A stretch of DNA of 64,000 nucleotides from Diaporthe sp. PMI_573 (GCA_021399435.1 JAJTUP010000018.1:186001-250000), one strand, 5' to 3'; shown: positions 10,698 to 20,803, counted from the first letter of the stretch. Notes: generated from the letters alone by a model not told the origin. A program made the numbers and translations.

Positions 10698-10880
10698 TCA
10701 GACAGTAGGATATATATTGATCATGCCAATTACTCCTACAGAGATCAACGACAGGGCCAGCAACTCGATCACGAGACTAGCGCTCTCTGCTTTTTCCAGG
10801 GCCATCTGATAAAGCAGCACGAAATGCTCACGCAAGATGGCATTCCCCACTTGGTCTTTGATGCGCCCTAAAAAGCCTGA
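10698..10880 (-). pseudogene. C-terminal coding remnant next to a foldback element
   Basis: On the minus strand a stop-free frame of about 60 codons ending in TGA at 10700-10698 reads as an amphipathic helix followed by a hydrophobic segment (ILREHFVLLYQMALEKAES, then a run rich in Leu, Ile, Val and Gly). A possible acceptor (TTTTCAG) sits at its start. Upstream, only about 95 bases away, the arm of a long inverted-repeat element begins, so any 5' part of this gene has been separated or lost. Family unknown. Confidence 0.3.
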
Positions 10881-11111
10881 AAATAGACAAAAGACCCCTA
10901 AGAAGACTAAAGAAAATAAGTTTAATAAGGAATCTAATAGTTTAATAGCAAGAAAAAATTACTAGTACCCAAAAGTCTAAAGGTTAGTGCCTTTAGCAGT
11001 ATGTATTTCGGCAGGATTACAGTAGGGTGCCTAGAGGCAAGTTAGGACGTTTGAGAATGGTTCGGACAACTTTGCATTGAATTTAAGTGGGCTTCTGTCA
11101 GCCCTCCTCAC

Positions 11112-11621
11112 AGTCCCTCTGTTATAAACAGCCTCCTTCAGACCCCCAGACCCCTTCAGCCTCCTTCAGCCCCTTCAAAGCCCTTCCAGCCTCCCTCAGC
11201 CCCTATCCGCCTCCTTCAGAAAGAATAGGCTATCTATGCAAGCCTCTAGATATAAGTGGAGAAACCAGCTAGCCTAGCTTGGCAGAATCTTCTTATCGGA
11301 GTTATTCCTTCCGCCCTTTCCCATTTCTCTTTCTAGCCCCTGTTTTTCTCGAGTCATTATTCTCTCCGCCGGAGGAATATACCTCTCCGAAGGTCCGAAC
11401 CTTCTATGTATATATACCTAGCCTTTTCCTCTCAGATAGATAGTTAGTTCTTCAGTCAGATCAACTTTTTCCCTCCTACACCTAGCTTGCCTCCTCCTTC
11501 CTTGAATTTGTTCTCTGTGAGGTGTTGAAGAATATCTTGACTACAGCCTTACTATGTCCCTCTACCCTTAGCCCTCTGCCCTTAATCTAGGTGTTTTTAA
11601 CACCCTCCAACATTATCTCAC
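11112..11621. mobile_element. Nested insertion inside left foldback arm
   Basis: Comparison with the uninterrupted right arm places an extra segment of about 510 bases here. CTCAC occurs on both sides (11107-11111 and 11617-11621), consistent with a 5-bp target-site duplication. The segment is pyrimidine-rich, with repeated CCTTCAGCC-like runs near 11130-11220, and has no ORF. It could be a solo LTR or MITE; the ends are not canonical TG..CA at the duplication, so the class is open. Confidence 0.5.
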
Positions 11622-11715
11622 CCGCAGGCACGCAAGGGTTGGCTCTGGTGCAGAAATAGAGGGGCCGGAAAATTCGGCCCTCAGACCCACTATCTTTGGC
11701 TTTAAATAACCAGCC

Positions 11716-11730
11716 AACCCTAACCCTAAC
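11716..11730. repeat. Interstitial telomere-like repeat (left arm)
   Basis: AACCCTAACCCTAAC, just over two copies of the fungal telomere unit (CCCTAA), lies inside the left arm of the foldback element. Confidence 0.6.
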
Positions 11731-12138
11731 AGTAACCAAACTAAATATAGATAAACTTTAGAAATCAGACTATCTAATAACTAAGTTACATGCTCTTTGG
11801 GTAAGAAATAAGGGTAATGTAGAAATATAAAGTTAAGGTCTTAAAATAGCCCAAAAAATTAACTCACGGCTACCAAACTCATCTGTTAAACGGAAACGCT
11901 TATGTGGGCGCTGCACGCAGAGAGTTACCCTAGACTTGGCACTGGATTTCTCTAAGTGCCCATAGGGCGTGCACGCCAAAAGATAAGTTTGGTAGCCGTA
12001 AGTCGATTTTTTGGGCTGTTTTAAGACCCTAACTTCGTACCTCTGCATTACCCTTATTTCTTACCCAAAAAGCATGTAACTTAGCTCATTAGATAGTCTG
12101 ATTTCTAAAGTTTATCTATATTTAGTTTAGTTACTGTC

Positions 12139-12152
12139 AGGGTTAGGGTTGG
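12139..12152. repeat. Interstitial telomere-like repeat (right arm)
   Basis: AGGGTTAGGGTTGG, the mirrored counterpart of the left-arm motif, with one base difference next to it. Its presence in both arms means it predates the inverted duplication. Confidence 0.6.
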
Positions 12153-12504
12153 CTGGTTATTTAAAGCCAAAGATAGTGGGTCTGAGGGCCGAATTTTCCG
12201 GCCTCCCTATCTGCGCACTAGAGCTAACCTACGCGTGCCCGCGGGTGTGAGGAGGGCTGACAGAAGCCCACTCAAATTCAATGCAAAGTTGTCTGAACCA
12301 CTCTCAATCGTCCCAACTCGCCTCCAGGCACCCTGCTGCGACCCTGCCAAATACACACTGCTGAAGGCACTAACCTTCAGAGATATATAGCCAAAATCGA
12401 GCGTTTTTATTTAACAATATTAGTTAGATGTCCCTTTCTAAGTAATGTATAAGACTGACAGGCGTGGTTATATATAGGCTACAATTTGAGGGTTGTGTTG
12501 GCAA

Positions 12505-12716
12505 TGGCGTCAAATCATACAAAGGCCGACAAGAATAAAGCCAGTTGGCCGCTTGTTGAAGATTGGACAATCGATTTATTGGCGTAGGTGGAGAGATAAT
12601 GTCCTACTCAAATGGATATTCACAACAATGCTGCATTGCGGCATGTCCTCTAGACACAATATAATAGCGGGCCAATGAGGGAGGCTTACGAATCCGATGG
12701 TGGATGTTATGTTTCA
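12505..12716 (+). pseudogene. Decayed short ORF with RIP-type stops
   Basis: From an ATG at 12505 the frame reads as a plausible protein (KASWPLVEDWTIDLLA, then CPTQMDIHNNAALRHVL, then TQYNSGPMREAYESDG) broken by TAG, TAA and TAG. At least two of the stops are one C-to-T step from glutamine codons. It lies just right of the foldback element. Not recognised; perhaps a captured gene fragment or a transposon ORF. Confidence 0.35.
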
Positions 12717-13152
12717 TCTCGAGCCGGCTCAGGCGCATTGTTCAAGTCGCCCGAGATACCCACTCTTCCCACATTCAGTGCAAGCTGTGGTACAAACGAC
12801 CCTCAGGGTGAGCGTACTGTGTACGCACGACTCGCACGCGAGCTCGAGTCAAGAGGCAATGTGAATTTAGGGCAGACCTACCTACTATGCTACGTATCTG
12901 ATCGACAGAGATGGATCGTGCCCAGGGGCTTCGCCGCGGTGATTTGGAACTGTCCGAGGAACCGGACATCTGTCATGACGTCTGGAGTTTGCATCTCGTG
13001 AAGCCATTTCACATACCAGAACGCACCCTCAAAGTGAGTCCGATGCCCCCACTGCAGCCACCCGCTTGGCCTTGGGTAATGCTGAAGTCGGATTCTTGCA
13101 TCCATGAGACCTGAATACTAGTCAGATAAAAACTCCCTGGATAAACCAATCC
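12717..13152. other. Leader and promoter region of the GT61-like gene
   Basis: About 430 bases with short open frames only and no recognisable protein. It probably includes the promoter and 5' leader of the gene starting at 13153. No clear TATA box close to the start. Confidence 0.4.
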
Positions 13153-15039
13153 ATGGCATGGCCCTGTGCAACGGGACGAACAGGAACGCCGCTGTTCGTC
13201 TTAGCCGCGCTGGTGTCACTCGTCACCCTCTTTGGCTTCAGGAGCCTGTTCCTCGGGGAACGGGCAACGGTGAGATGGTCGGATATTCCAGCGAAGCTCT
13301 CTGAGTCGGGAATGACGTCCTCGGGACATTCACAGCCAGAAATTGGCTCCGACGCAGACCTAAACAGCACAGCAGTTCATGGCCTGGGGCCTCCAGCATC
13401 GGCGACCGAGTATAGCCTGGCCGCACCCTCGTGGCTATCAGCACCGCTGTCAGGCTTCTGCAAAGCAAGGTATACCACGGCCTTGCTGGAGGGATTCCGT
13501 GAGCACAGGGCGCAGTACTGCTCCGAAGTGTCCCAGTCGAGGTTCACGTGCTTCCACACCCCGAGTGCCGGGTCGATCTTTGGCATGTCGCTGGCCGGTT
13601 CAAATGACTCATTTTGCATAGCGCAGCATGGAATGTCGTTTGACGCCAGACGGCAGAAGTTCGGACTGGACTGCGATCTTGGACAACCCACCGCCCAGGA
13701 GGTCTCGTCGGGAGTCATTCCCCTTGCACAGCTCAACGCGTACCAGTACCTCACCGGACCCAAGTATCTTCTCAAACAGTGGCTCGATCTCAAGGGAGCC
13801 GAAGAGTCGGGAGCACCTTTTCCAAGTCATTCGGACGAGGCCGTTCATGCTTCTGCGGGCAGGAGCTTTGTTCTGTTATTAAAACGAGAGGTAGACGGGA
13901 ACATATTCCACAACATAAACGAAGTCATGGCGATTATGATCACCCTCGACGTCTTGAGAATGACGATTGATCCAACATCAACAAGCGGCGCCGCCCTGTT
14001 CAGCCCAGGGGATATTGAGAACACACAAATCATCATTCTCGACGAGCACCCCGATGGCCCCCTCTTCGATCTGTTCAGAATGTTCTCGACTAACAAGCCG
14101 CTCCGCGTGGACGAATGGATCGCCAGCGCGCACACGGACGTGAACGCAGAGGCCGGCGCTGTACCCTTCGACAATGTCATTCTGCCATTAGCAGGCGCGG
14201 CCAACAACCTCTGGGCCGACTTCATCACACTCGACTGCGAGGACAACGAGATGCTGAGGGTCTTTGTCCAGCGCGCCTTTGACTTGTTCAGCATCCCGCG
14301 CCGCCGTCCAGCCGTCCCGTCCCCGCCCGGCCTGACCGCCCCGCGGTTCAATATCACCCTCATCCACCGCCGGAATTCGCGCAAGCTGATGGGCCTTGAC
14401 AGCTTCCTTCTGGATGCAGCCCGGACCCGTTTCGCGGGGGAGGCCGACATTCACTTGGTCGACTTCGCGGCCCTGACGCTGCAGGAGCAGATCCAAGTGT
14501 CCCGCGACTCGGACGTCCTCGTCGGGATGCACGGCGCGGGGTTGACGCAGGCCATATTCATGGAGGAGGGCCGGGGCGCGGTGGTGGAGATTCAGCCGGA
14601 CAGAATGTGTTACAAGGGATTCAAGAATCTCGCCCAGATGGGAGGGCACGCATACCTCACTGCGGGCGCCAACAAGATCGTGGGCAACTGCTACGACGAC
14701 GATGAAGGGGACGGGCGGTTGGAGATGATGCCAGACGGAGGGACCATCAACGCGGTCCAGACGTCAAGGTGCTACAGCAACGCGGCCGACCCCGACTCTT
14801 GGTTCTTTGCCTGCTCCAATACGTCACTCACTGATGGGGATCAGTCATACATGATTTGTCGCCACCGGGACGAGAACGACGATTGGTACAAGACATGTGA
14901 TGTAATGGAGGCTGGTGATATCTGGTGGATAGCCAGATACGTTATGAAGCAGGAGAGGTTCTTGGAGGTGCTTGGCCAGGCGATTGACGTCGTCCGAAAG
15001 CAGCAAAAGGGAGAGCGTGACAGCCTCCGGAGGGGATGA
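13153..15039 (+). CDS. GT61-family (EOGT/DUF563-like) glycosyltransferase
   Basis: Uninterrupted 628-residue frame. Residues about 12-30 form a single hydrophobic segment after a short basic N terminus, giving a type II Golgi/ER membrane topology. A central region contains GNIFHNINEVMAIMITLDVLR, resembling the donor-site block of plant xylosyltransferases and animal EOGT. The C-terminal catalytic half holds DVLVGMHGAGLTQAIF, the hallmark GT61 HGAGLT motif, followed by VVEIQPD. Several NxS/T sites and paired cysteines fit a lumenal enzyme. The family transfers xylose, arabinose or GlcNAc to proteins or glycans; the fungal substrate cannot be told from sequence. The gene is intronless and GC-rich compared with its flanks. 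The start was chosen because it gives the membrane anchor. Confidence 0.85.
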   Translation: MAWPCATGRTGTPLFVLAALVSLVTLFGFRSLFLGERATVRWSDIPAKLSESGMTSSGHSQPEIGSDADLNSTAVHGLGPPASATEYSLAAPSWLSAPLSGFCKARYTTALLEGFREHRAQYCSEVSQSRFTCFHTPSAGSIFGMSLAGSNDSFCIAQHGMSFDARRQKFGLDCDLGQPTAQEVSSGVIPLAQLNAYQYLTGPKYLLKQWLDLKGAEESGAPFPSHSDEAVHASAGRSFVLLLKREVDGNIFHNINEVMAIMITLDVLRMTIDPTSTSGAALFSPGDIENTQIIILDEHPDGPLFDLFRMFSTNKPLRVDEWIASAHTDVNAEAGAVPFDNVILPLAGAANNLWADFITLDCEDNEMLRVFVQRAFDLFSIPRRRPAVPSPPGLTAPRFNITLIHRRNSRKLMGLDSFLLDAARTRFAGEADIHLVDFAALTLQEQIQVSRDSDVLVGMHGAGLTQAIFMEEGRGAVVEIQPDRMCYKGFKNLAQMGGHAYLTAGANKIVGNCYDDDEGDGRLEMMPDGGTINAVQTSRCYSNAADPDSWFFACSNTSLTDGDQSYMICRHRDENDDWYKTCDVMEAGDIWWIARYVMKQERFLEVLGQAIDVVRKQQKGERDSLRRG

Positions 15040-15707
15040 GAATCTGGCCTCAGGCAATACCGTCTGGAAAACCAGTCGCACAGTGATCGACGATGCCGCC
15101 GCTCCTGGAAGCAAAACGTATCTGGTCTCACGTTCCCTTCTCAGCGACTTTGGATATCCGGCAGATTGGACATTAACGGTATAAAAAGGGATCGCACTCT
15201 TGTTCGTTGAGATAAAACTTTAGCACTTGAAAGAGGTGACTTACTGCGATTGCTCGAACAGAATGACTTCTCGCCCATTGACCGTCTTGTGGCTTAAGCC
15301 CGGTATAAGTCACAGCATACTTCATGAGCCGACGTTCAACCCCATGGGGCGGCAGATGATTCAGCCTGTGCTGAGGAGCAGACGGGTTGCAAGCAAACGC
15401 GAGTAGGAGACGGCGATCGAGAGCATTGCGGGCCCGCTGTTGTATTTGTTTCGTAGATGGTAGGTATCTCTGCACTTCCCTCTGATTCAAAACCGAGTGC
15501 TTTCCTGCCGCGCCATCCTGATTTTCAGGAACATGCCTTAAGCAGTGCGAATACCGCAGCCACTGTATAACTACCAATATTTAACCGCCGCGGTGTTTAC
15601 GAGCGAGCCCAAGTTATAATTCAAATGGATTTTCGATAATTCAACCTTATATTAGCCGACACCACAATTCTCTGCATGAATAATTGTCAGGTGTCGGACC
15701 TGTCCCC
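15040..15707. other. Spacer between convergent genes
   Basis: Between the GT61-like gene (plus) and the ABM-like gene (minus). A 134-codon minus-strand frame at 15577-15173 is open and moderately protein-like (QQRARNALDRRLLLAFACN) but has no recognised domain, neat start or splice link, so it is not called. Confidence 0.4.
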
Positions 15708-16453
15708 TTATGGTCTCCCGATGAACCCAATCCCGCAATCTCGCCAGGTGGTGACCTGTTTCCACTCGCACAATGCGTGGATCTTTTGCCTGCGGTCATA
15801 CTTTCTTTAGCATTGTAAGAGTTCCCCGGAAAATGGACGACAAACCTTATGGCCTGCACCCTGTCGTTTGCCAAAAAGTCGTCCTGGAAAGCCACCTTAG
15901 TTGCAAAGCGTTGAAAAACGACAATGGTAGAGTCGCAGTCTTCCGGCCGATACCCCAGAACCCAAAAGCTGGCCACAGTGCTTTTGTCAAGATCCCTAAC
16001 GCTTATAGACTCCAGTCTCCTCAACAGGTCGAGCAAGCTACTCCTTCCCTCGACCACACCTGCAGCTTTCAGTCGCTCAATGACCACGTAGCCTTCACCA
16101 TCACAATGCCCTTGAGGACTGTCTGGGGCAGCCTGCCGCGCCAGAAACCCTATACCCAATGGTTCCAGGTACCGCAAATCGCTCCCACGGTCAAGCAAGG
16201 ACTCAGCCGCACACGCCTGTCTAAATGCCTTGTACGGATCGCTCGCACGGTGGGTGACCGTGCTCGCCTCCAATTGATCGTATACCTCAAAACCTTGCAC
16301 CCAGTGATGTGGAACAACCTCGTTTTCCTCGGCGCTTCGAAACCAGGCGTAGGCTCGACAGGACAGCTCGTTTGCTGCTGTAGTCTCTGCCACCTCTGAT
16401 AGTAAACCTAGAAACTTGGCAGAAAATGAGTCCCGCCTTCGGATTACCAGCAT
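15708..16453 (-). CDS. Two-domain ABM-like (dimeric alpha/beta barrel) protein
   Basis: Exons 16453-15846 and 15804-15708, joined in phase 2 over a 41-base intron (GTTTGT..CTAAAG), give 234 residues. The N-terminal half carries an antibiotic-biosynthesis-monooxygenase-type fold (CRAYAWFRSAEEN, VQGFEVYDQLEAS, HRASDPYKAF). The second half repeats it (LLDLLRRLES, VASFWVLGYRPED, IVVFQRFATKVAF). The splice restores a typical tail, W-x-D-C-GIGFIG. Such proteins are cofactor-free oxygenases or small-molecule-binding barrels, and in fungi they often sit in secondary-metabolite or aromatic-degradation clusters. The neighbour is a carboxymuconolactone-decarboxylase-like gene, divergently oriented. A short upstream exon may exist, since a TAAG acceptor-like sequence precedes the ATG in frame. 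Confidence 0.65.
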
Positions 16454-16911
16454 CACGGTTTCTTACTCGGTCACGCTTCTGCGGGGAGCCAACATTGCTC
16501 GTAGGGCAAATGACATACATGTTCAAAGGCCCAGAAACTGGCTACGAGATCCAGTGATGGGTTATCAACAATGGCAATGAGTACTTTGTCTTCTCGGAAA
16601 GTATCTTTGTTGTAATTTGTTTTCCAGCCTCTTCGGCATCATGGTCCTCGAAAATGGCGGGGGCGCGGGCACTCGGACACTAATGTCCGGGTTTACTGTG
16701 CACGACGTGCGACTCCTCATTAACTTGTGAGGTCCGCCTGATTGCCCCCGCCGTGCGTCCAGTCTCTTCATCTAAGAGCGTTTCTTCTTGTCATCCACTG
16801 AAATTATGTGCCTATAATTCATAACTCAGCTTACAAGCGCACTGTGAAGCCATCGACCCCCGATAGCCTCGAGAAAACCAGATCACGTGCTGCAGTGGCA
16901 CATACAACGGG
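16454..16911. other. Divergent promoter region (ABM-like / CMD-like)
   Basis: About 460 bases between two genes reading away from each other, so control sequences for both are expected here. Short ORFs only. No specific operator could be identified. Confidence 0.45.
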
Positions 16912-17836
16912 ATGGCAGAGACAACCACGCTTGACGACAGTTTCTTCGAGAGGATTGACGCACTCTCGAATACGGACGAGAAAATTCGATGGTACTACTG
17001 CGTCATCGTCAACCTTGCTGCCTTGAATTTTCCCGAGGTGGTACCAAGTGTCTACGATCGCCTGTGTAAACACGTAATGTCGTCACTGGCTCATGATGCC
17101 CAGTTCAAAACCGCCCAGAAGCTCAGAGAAGCCCTCATCAAAAGTTGTGGGATCATGGGAGCCGCTAAGGTGTGTCCTTTCAACCTAGCATGCGTATTGA
17201 GATTTATTGAATCAGGTGGGAATGTCGTGCCGCTAACCTGGGGATCGCAGACCGGCACAGCGCTCCGGCTTCTCGGCAAGCAGATCTCTAAAGACTTGAG
17301 GGATCCAGTGGCGCATCGGTAAGCAGAGATACAGGTCCTGCTCCAGCTCATATGTGTTGGTGTTGGTGCAAATAGACTAACAGCTGTCACGCGGAGCAGG
17401 GCCAAAGAAGATCAAGCCACCGCATCTGAACGCGGACATGCTTTCCACAAGAGGATTTACGGTCGTAACCCAGAGTTTGACTACAATGCGAGCGGAGAAG
17501 CCAGCCCAGACTATGCCTTTGTTGTTCGGGGTACGCTAGATCCGCATCTAAACTTGCGATGATATGCTGACAGTCTCTGGGGCCGTAGACCTTCTATATG
17601 GTCGAGTCTTCTCGTATGACGGCATACTGGATGACTTGGAGACAGGCTATGTGATAGTTTCTGCTCTCATTGGATTGGACTGCCAGAATCAGCTTCGTCA
17701 TCACATGAAGGGTATGCTCTATAATGGGGCGACGAGGGACGACCTTCAGGAATTATATGACGTCTTGTTAGACTTGGCTCAGAGGCTAGGGGTGAAGTTT
17801 CGAAGTGAGAAACGTGAGATTCCCAGTATTGATTGA
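16912..17836 (+). CDS. Carboxymuconolactone decarboxylase (AhpD-like) family protein
   Basis: Exons 16912-17169, 17251-17318, 17400-17530 and 17574-17836, with introns of 81, 81 and 43 bases (donors GTGTGT, GTAAGC, GTACGC) and consistent phases. The first intron is in frame and could be retained, but the 27 codons it would add do not resemble the family. The product, about 239 residues, has the fungal CMD layout: KLREALIKSCGIMGAAK, then GHAFHKRIYGRNPEF, then a C-terminal helical block with ALIGLDCQNQLRHHMKG and MLYNGATRDDLQEL. Members decarboxylate gamma-carboxymuconolactone or act as thiol peroxidase-like proteins; the usual redox CxxC of AhpD is not evident. The adjacent oxygenase-like and hydrolase genes favour a catabolic role. 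Confidence 0.75.
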
Positions 17837-17910
17837 TGTATGATCACAGGCTACTGAAACTTGGGGTCACCTTCACAAAACACTCTACCCTTTTATACGG
17901 AAGCACAAAG

Positions 17911-19240
17911 TTACTCAGCCATCCATTTTGCTGTACCAACTAGATCCGCGGAATCAGCGAGAGCCCATGCAATAGCCTCGAAGAGCCGGAACATGAAACG
18001 TTCTGCTGACTCCAACCCATCCAAGCTGCGGAAAGTATGAGGCATTGCAGAGAACACACAAACCTTCGTTGGGATGCTATCAAGGCAGTTAGCTCCTTTG
18101 CTCGTTTAAAAGGTCAAGTCAGTAGATTCACTGACCCAGCATCCTCCAGATGCCTTGCATACAGCAGCCCTTGGTCCCTCAAAGGGTCTCCGCCCGCAAC
18201 TAGAAATGCTGCTTTTGGGACACCGTCCAAAGCAGGGGGCCGCCTTAACCCGGGATTCAACACATCAGAGAAAACATCTTCGGCCCTTAGAAGACTGGCG
18301 AACCACCCCAGCTTCTCGTTGGACAGCCCGACAGCAGTGGCGCACTGTGTAGCAGACATGACAGACTCGTCGAGAAAACTGGACTTGTCAAAAGCACGTG
18401 GGTGAGCCAACCACGGGATTGTGAGGACTTGGCCCTTGATTCGTGATGATCTGCCCTGCTGCCGTGCCTCGATAACTTCGCGTTGCACTAGCGACGCTGC
18501 CAGCCCACTGCCCGCGGATTGTCCCCCGACTACCACGTCTGCAGGGTCAACGCCAATGTCTGAGCAGTGTGCGTTGATCCACTGGAAAGCATCCCAGACA
18601 TCATCATGTGGCACAGGGAAGGAAACTTTATTCGTATGGCGGTACTCCGGATGCAAGACGACGATGCCCAGCTTCACCGCAGTAGCCGCGCAGATATACG
18701 TCTCCGTATCGAGCGAGCCGTTGAGGAAGCCGCCGCCGTGGAGGTGGATGAAAGCCGGGCACGGAGCACCACTACTCACCAACCCACCATCCTTACCTGA
18801 CGACCATTGAAAAGATGACTGGGGATAGTAGCACCTTAGAGGGATGGTATTGCCATCCCGGGTTGTGACCAGGTGATCACGAGTGATGCTTTTATGGCCA
18901 GGGTTAGCACATTTGTTTTCCCTTTTCTCTTGAGGAAAAGAATCACTAGTCCTGGGACAGACTAGCAGCGAGACCTTCTTCTTCAGAACTGCATGGTAAA
19001 AGTATAACCAAAGGGGCGAAGGATAACTCTAGGGATTATTTACAATTTGCCCACCAAGTCATGCTCGATGAGTTTCTGGACCGACCATTTGGAACGATCG
19101 GCATTTGAGGCATTGCGCAACTTTGCAAGAGATTCTCTGTCATTTGGTGATATGGATGGTCTGACCGATGCCGGTGGAGGATGCGAACGAGTATATTCGA
19201 GCCATTCAGGGGTGATCGTGGCAAAATGACTGAAGTCCAT
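17911..19240 (-). CDS. Alpha/beta hydrolase, HSL-type (alpha/beta hydrolase-3)
   Basis: Exons 19240-19044, 18888-18136 and 18076-17911 give 371 residues. Introns of 155 and 59 bases have GTAAAT/AAAAG and GTCAGT/ATAG borders and CTAAC branch sites; both joins are phase 2. The start was set at MDFSHFATITPEWLEY, the usual start of this fungal family, rather than at an ATG 28 codons upstream. Oxyanion motif HGGG at 116-119, nucleophile in GQSAG with Ser190, and the catalytic His330 in MPHTF, which only the third exon supplies. The enzyme should hydrolyse carboxylic esters or lactones. It lies tail-to-tail with the CMD-like gene (74 bases apart) and is followed upstream by the cyclase gene on the same strand. 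Confidence 0.85.
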
Positions 19241-19498
19241 ATCGACGCTTAACAAGGGACGATTTTCAACAGCATAATTTGGCTGGCTGATAGTTGGACC
19301 GAACCATCCAGCCAACCTGGGCAACCTTATACGCTGGCTGGGGAAATTGATGTCCGGGGAAAGTTATCACGCCTAAACGTGCCCACACATAGAAAGATAC
19401 GAGTCATAATTGACAATCTGTAGAGACAAATTTCATTGGTATTTTTCCTCAAGCCCCGGATGCCCGCACCCACTCTTAGCGGATTCTTGTCCTTGTAA

Positions 19499-20803
19499 TT
19501 ACAAGATGGCAATTACATTGGGTGGGGACGCTACAGCGCCCGTATAGTTCAAAGGAGCACTGGTGAAAAAGAAAGACCAGCTCTGGCGCTGCGCGCACAG
19601 CTCAGCCAATGTATCCAAGTCAAAAAGCTCCCCTATTGGTGTCCCCCACCCGGCGAGGAGGATCGGATGTAAGTGCCATGCAGGATCAACGGGAGCTATG
19701 TTGCGAGTCATAACCATAATCAGCTGGACGGGAAACAGAAGTCACGCGGAGAAGACAACTTACGCCGACATTCGAAGCCTGGTGAATCAGAGGCCACCGC
19801 TGCGAACTGGCGGTCCCAAAGCCACTGGGTTGTCTCACGGCCCTGGGCAAGACCAACCCACTCCTTCAGCGCCGCGACCTCCATTCTCCTGTCTGGAGTG
19901 AGGCACCTGTACGCCTCCACATACCCTGTTCTCAGAAACAGAACGTCGCCTGGCCGAAAATCCAGGTTCTGCATCTGCGCAATAGCCTGGATATCGTCCA
20001 AAGATATCCCGTGCCTCGCAAACTTTTCGTACGAGATATTCTTCTGTTTGGCCCATGAGGCATAGTCGACCAAGACGCCACGTCCAGCAATGCCTTTAGC
20101 AGTCCAGGCTGTTTCGGGAGGGGTCAGCACAATGGTGTGACTAAATGGATCGAAATCCGGCATAAATGGGTGTGATCCTCACGCTGAAGGCTGTTTGGAT
20201 TGGTTGGAGGATTTTCGTGGATTTCATCCTGTGTGATGCTGTGGCACGATGAACATCTCTTCTAGCCCAAGCACGGTCCGTTGACCAGAGGACCGTTGCT
20301 TACCCATTGTAGAATTTCTTTTCCTGCTGATATGCGAAGTGCCGCGTGCTATCCCATTGGGAGCTGCACTGTGTGTTGAATGTGATCTGGGACCAGCGTT
20401 GGTGAGTTCATTCGTCCACCTTGTATTGTTTCAGGGGATGTGGCACCACCTTACCACATCGTCATTCACGACCATCGGATCCTTCCTTATCACCTACTGG
20501 GAAAGGCCAACTCTGCCTAGCAGGGGAGGGTTGAAAAAGTCCAGCGGTAGGCTTTGAGAAAGGACCCAGTGTCAGTGTTATGCGCCTGCTCGAGTATTTT
20601 CCCATTGGTTGGACTTACTCGAGCCCAACCCTCTGTCCGGTTTTAACCTCTCTCTTCACAGCGTTGAGGACGGCGTCGTCGGTAAGATAGTTCAAGGACC
20701 CGAGCTTGTCCCCTTTGCCCCAGAGGCCCCATGCTGAGTTCGGAGGGTGGCTCGGGTCCAGTGGGAGGTCACTGAGCTTTGGTAAGGACTTTGGTGCTGC
20801 CAT
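19499..20803 (-). pseudogene. Cyclase-family (kynurenine formamidase-like) gene with premature stop
   Basis: Six exons can be laid out in perfect phase: 20803-20619, 20551-20455, 20386-20304, 20238-20183, 20108-19764, 19695-19499 (320 codons plus stop). Introns are 65-74 bases with good borders. The encoded protein has the PF04199-type pattern: SAWGLWGKGDKLGSLNYLT, NTQCSSQWDSTRHFAYQ (metal-binding region), FYNGITQDEIH, GRGVLVDYASWA, RPGDVLFLRTGY, LAGWGTPIGELFDLDTL. Codon 81 is TAG (20496-20494), flanked by intact sequence on both sides; the family has glutamine there (CAG), so a single C-to-T change explains it. Everything else is undamaged, so inactivation is recent, or there is readthrough, or this is a sequencing error. 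The family hydrolyses cyclic amides, lactones or formyl groups. Confidence 0.8.

Larger units (their letters stand above)
10976..12382. mobile_element. Long foldback (inverted-repeat) element
   Basis: The left arm (about 10976-11885) is the reverse complement of the right arm (about 11979-12382), with scattered mismatches, around a unique core of about 93 bases. Matching blocks include CTTCTGTCAGCCCTCCTCAC (left, near 11091) against its complement near 12250-12270, and the TTTGGCTTTAAATAACCAGC block near 11695-11714 against 12156-12175. The arms differ in length because the left one carries an insertion of about 510 bases (11112-11621). The core has no transposase ORF. This fits a non-autonomous foldback or MITE-type element, or an inverted duplication at a breakpoint. 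Confidence 0.75.

Noticed and set aside
13845..14450. 201-codon minus-strand ORF
   Set aside because: Antisense to the GT61-like gene; no protein character.
15773..16399. 208-codon plus-strand ORF
   Set aside because: Antisense to the ABM-like gene, whose spliced product shows both domain repeats.
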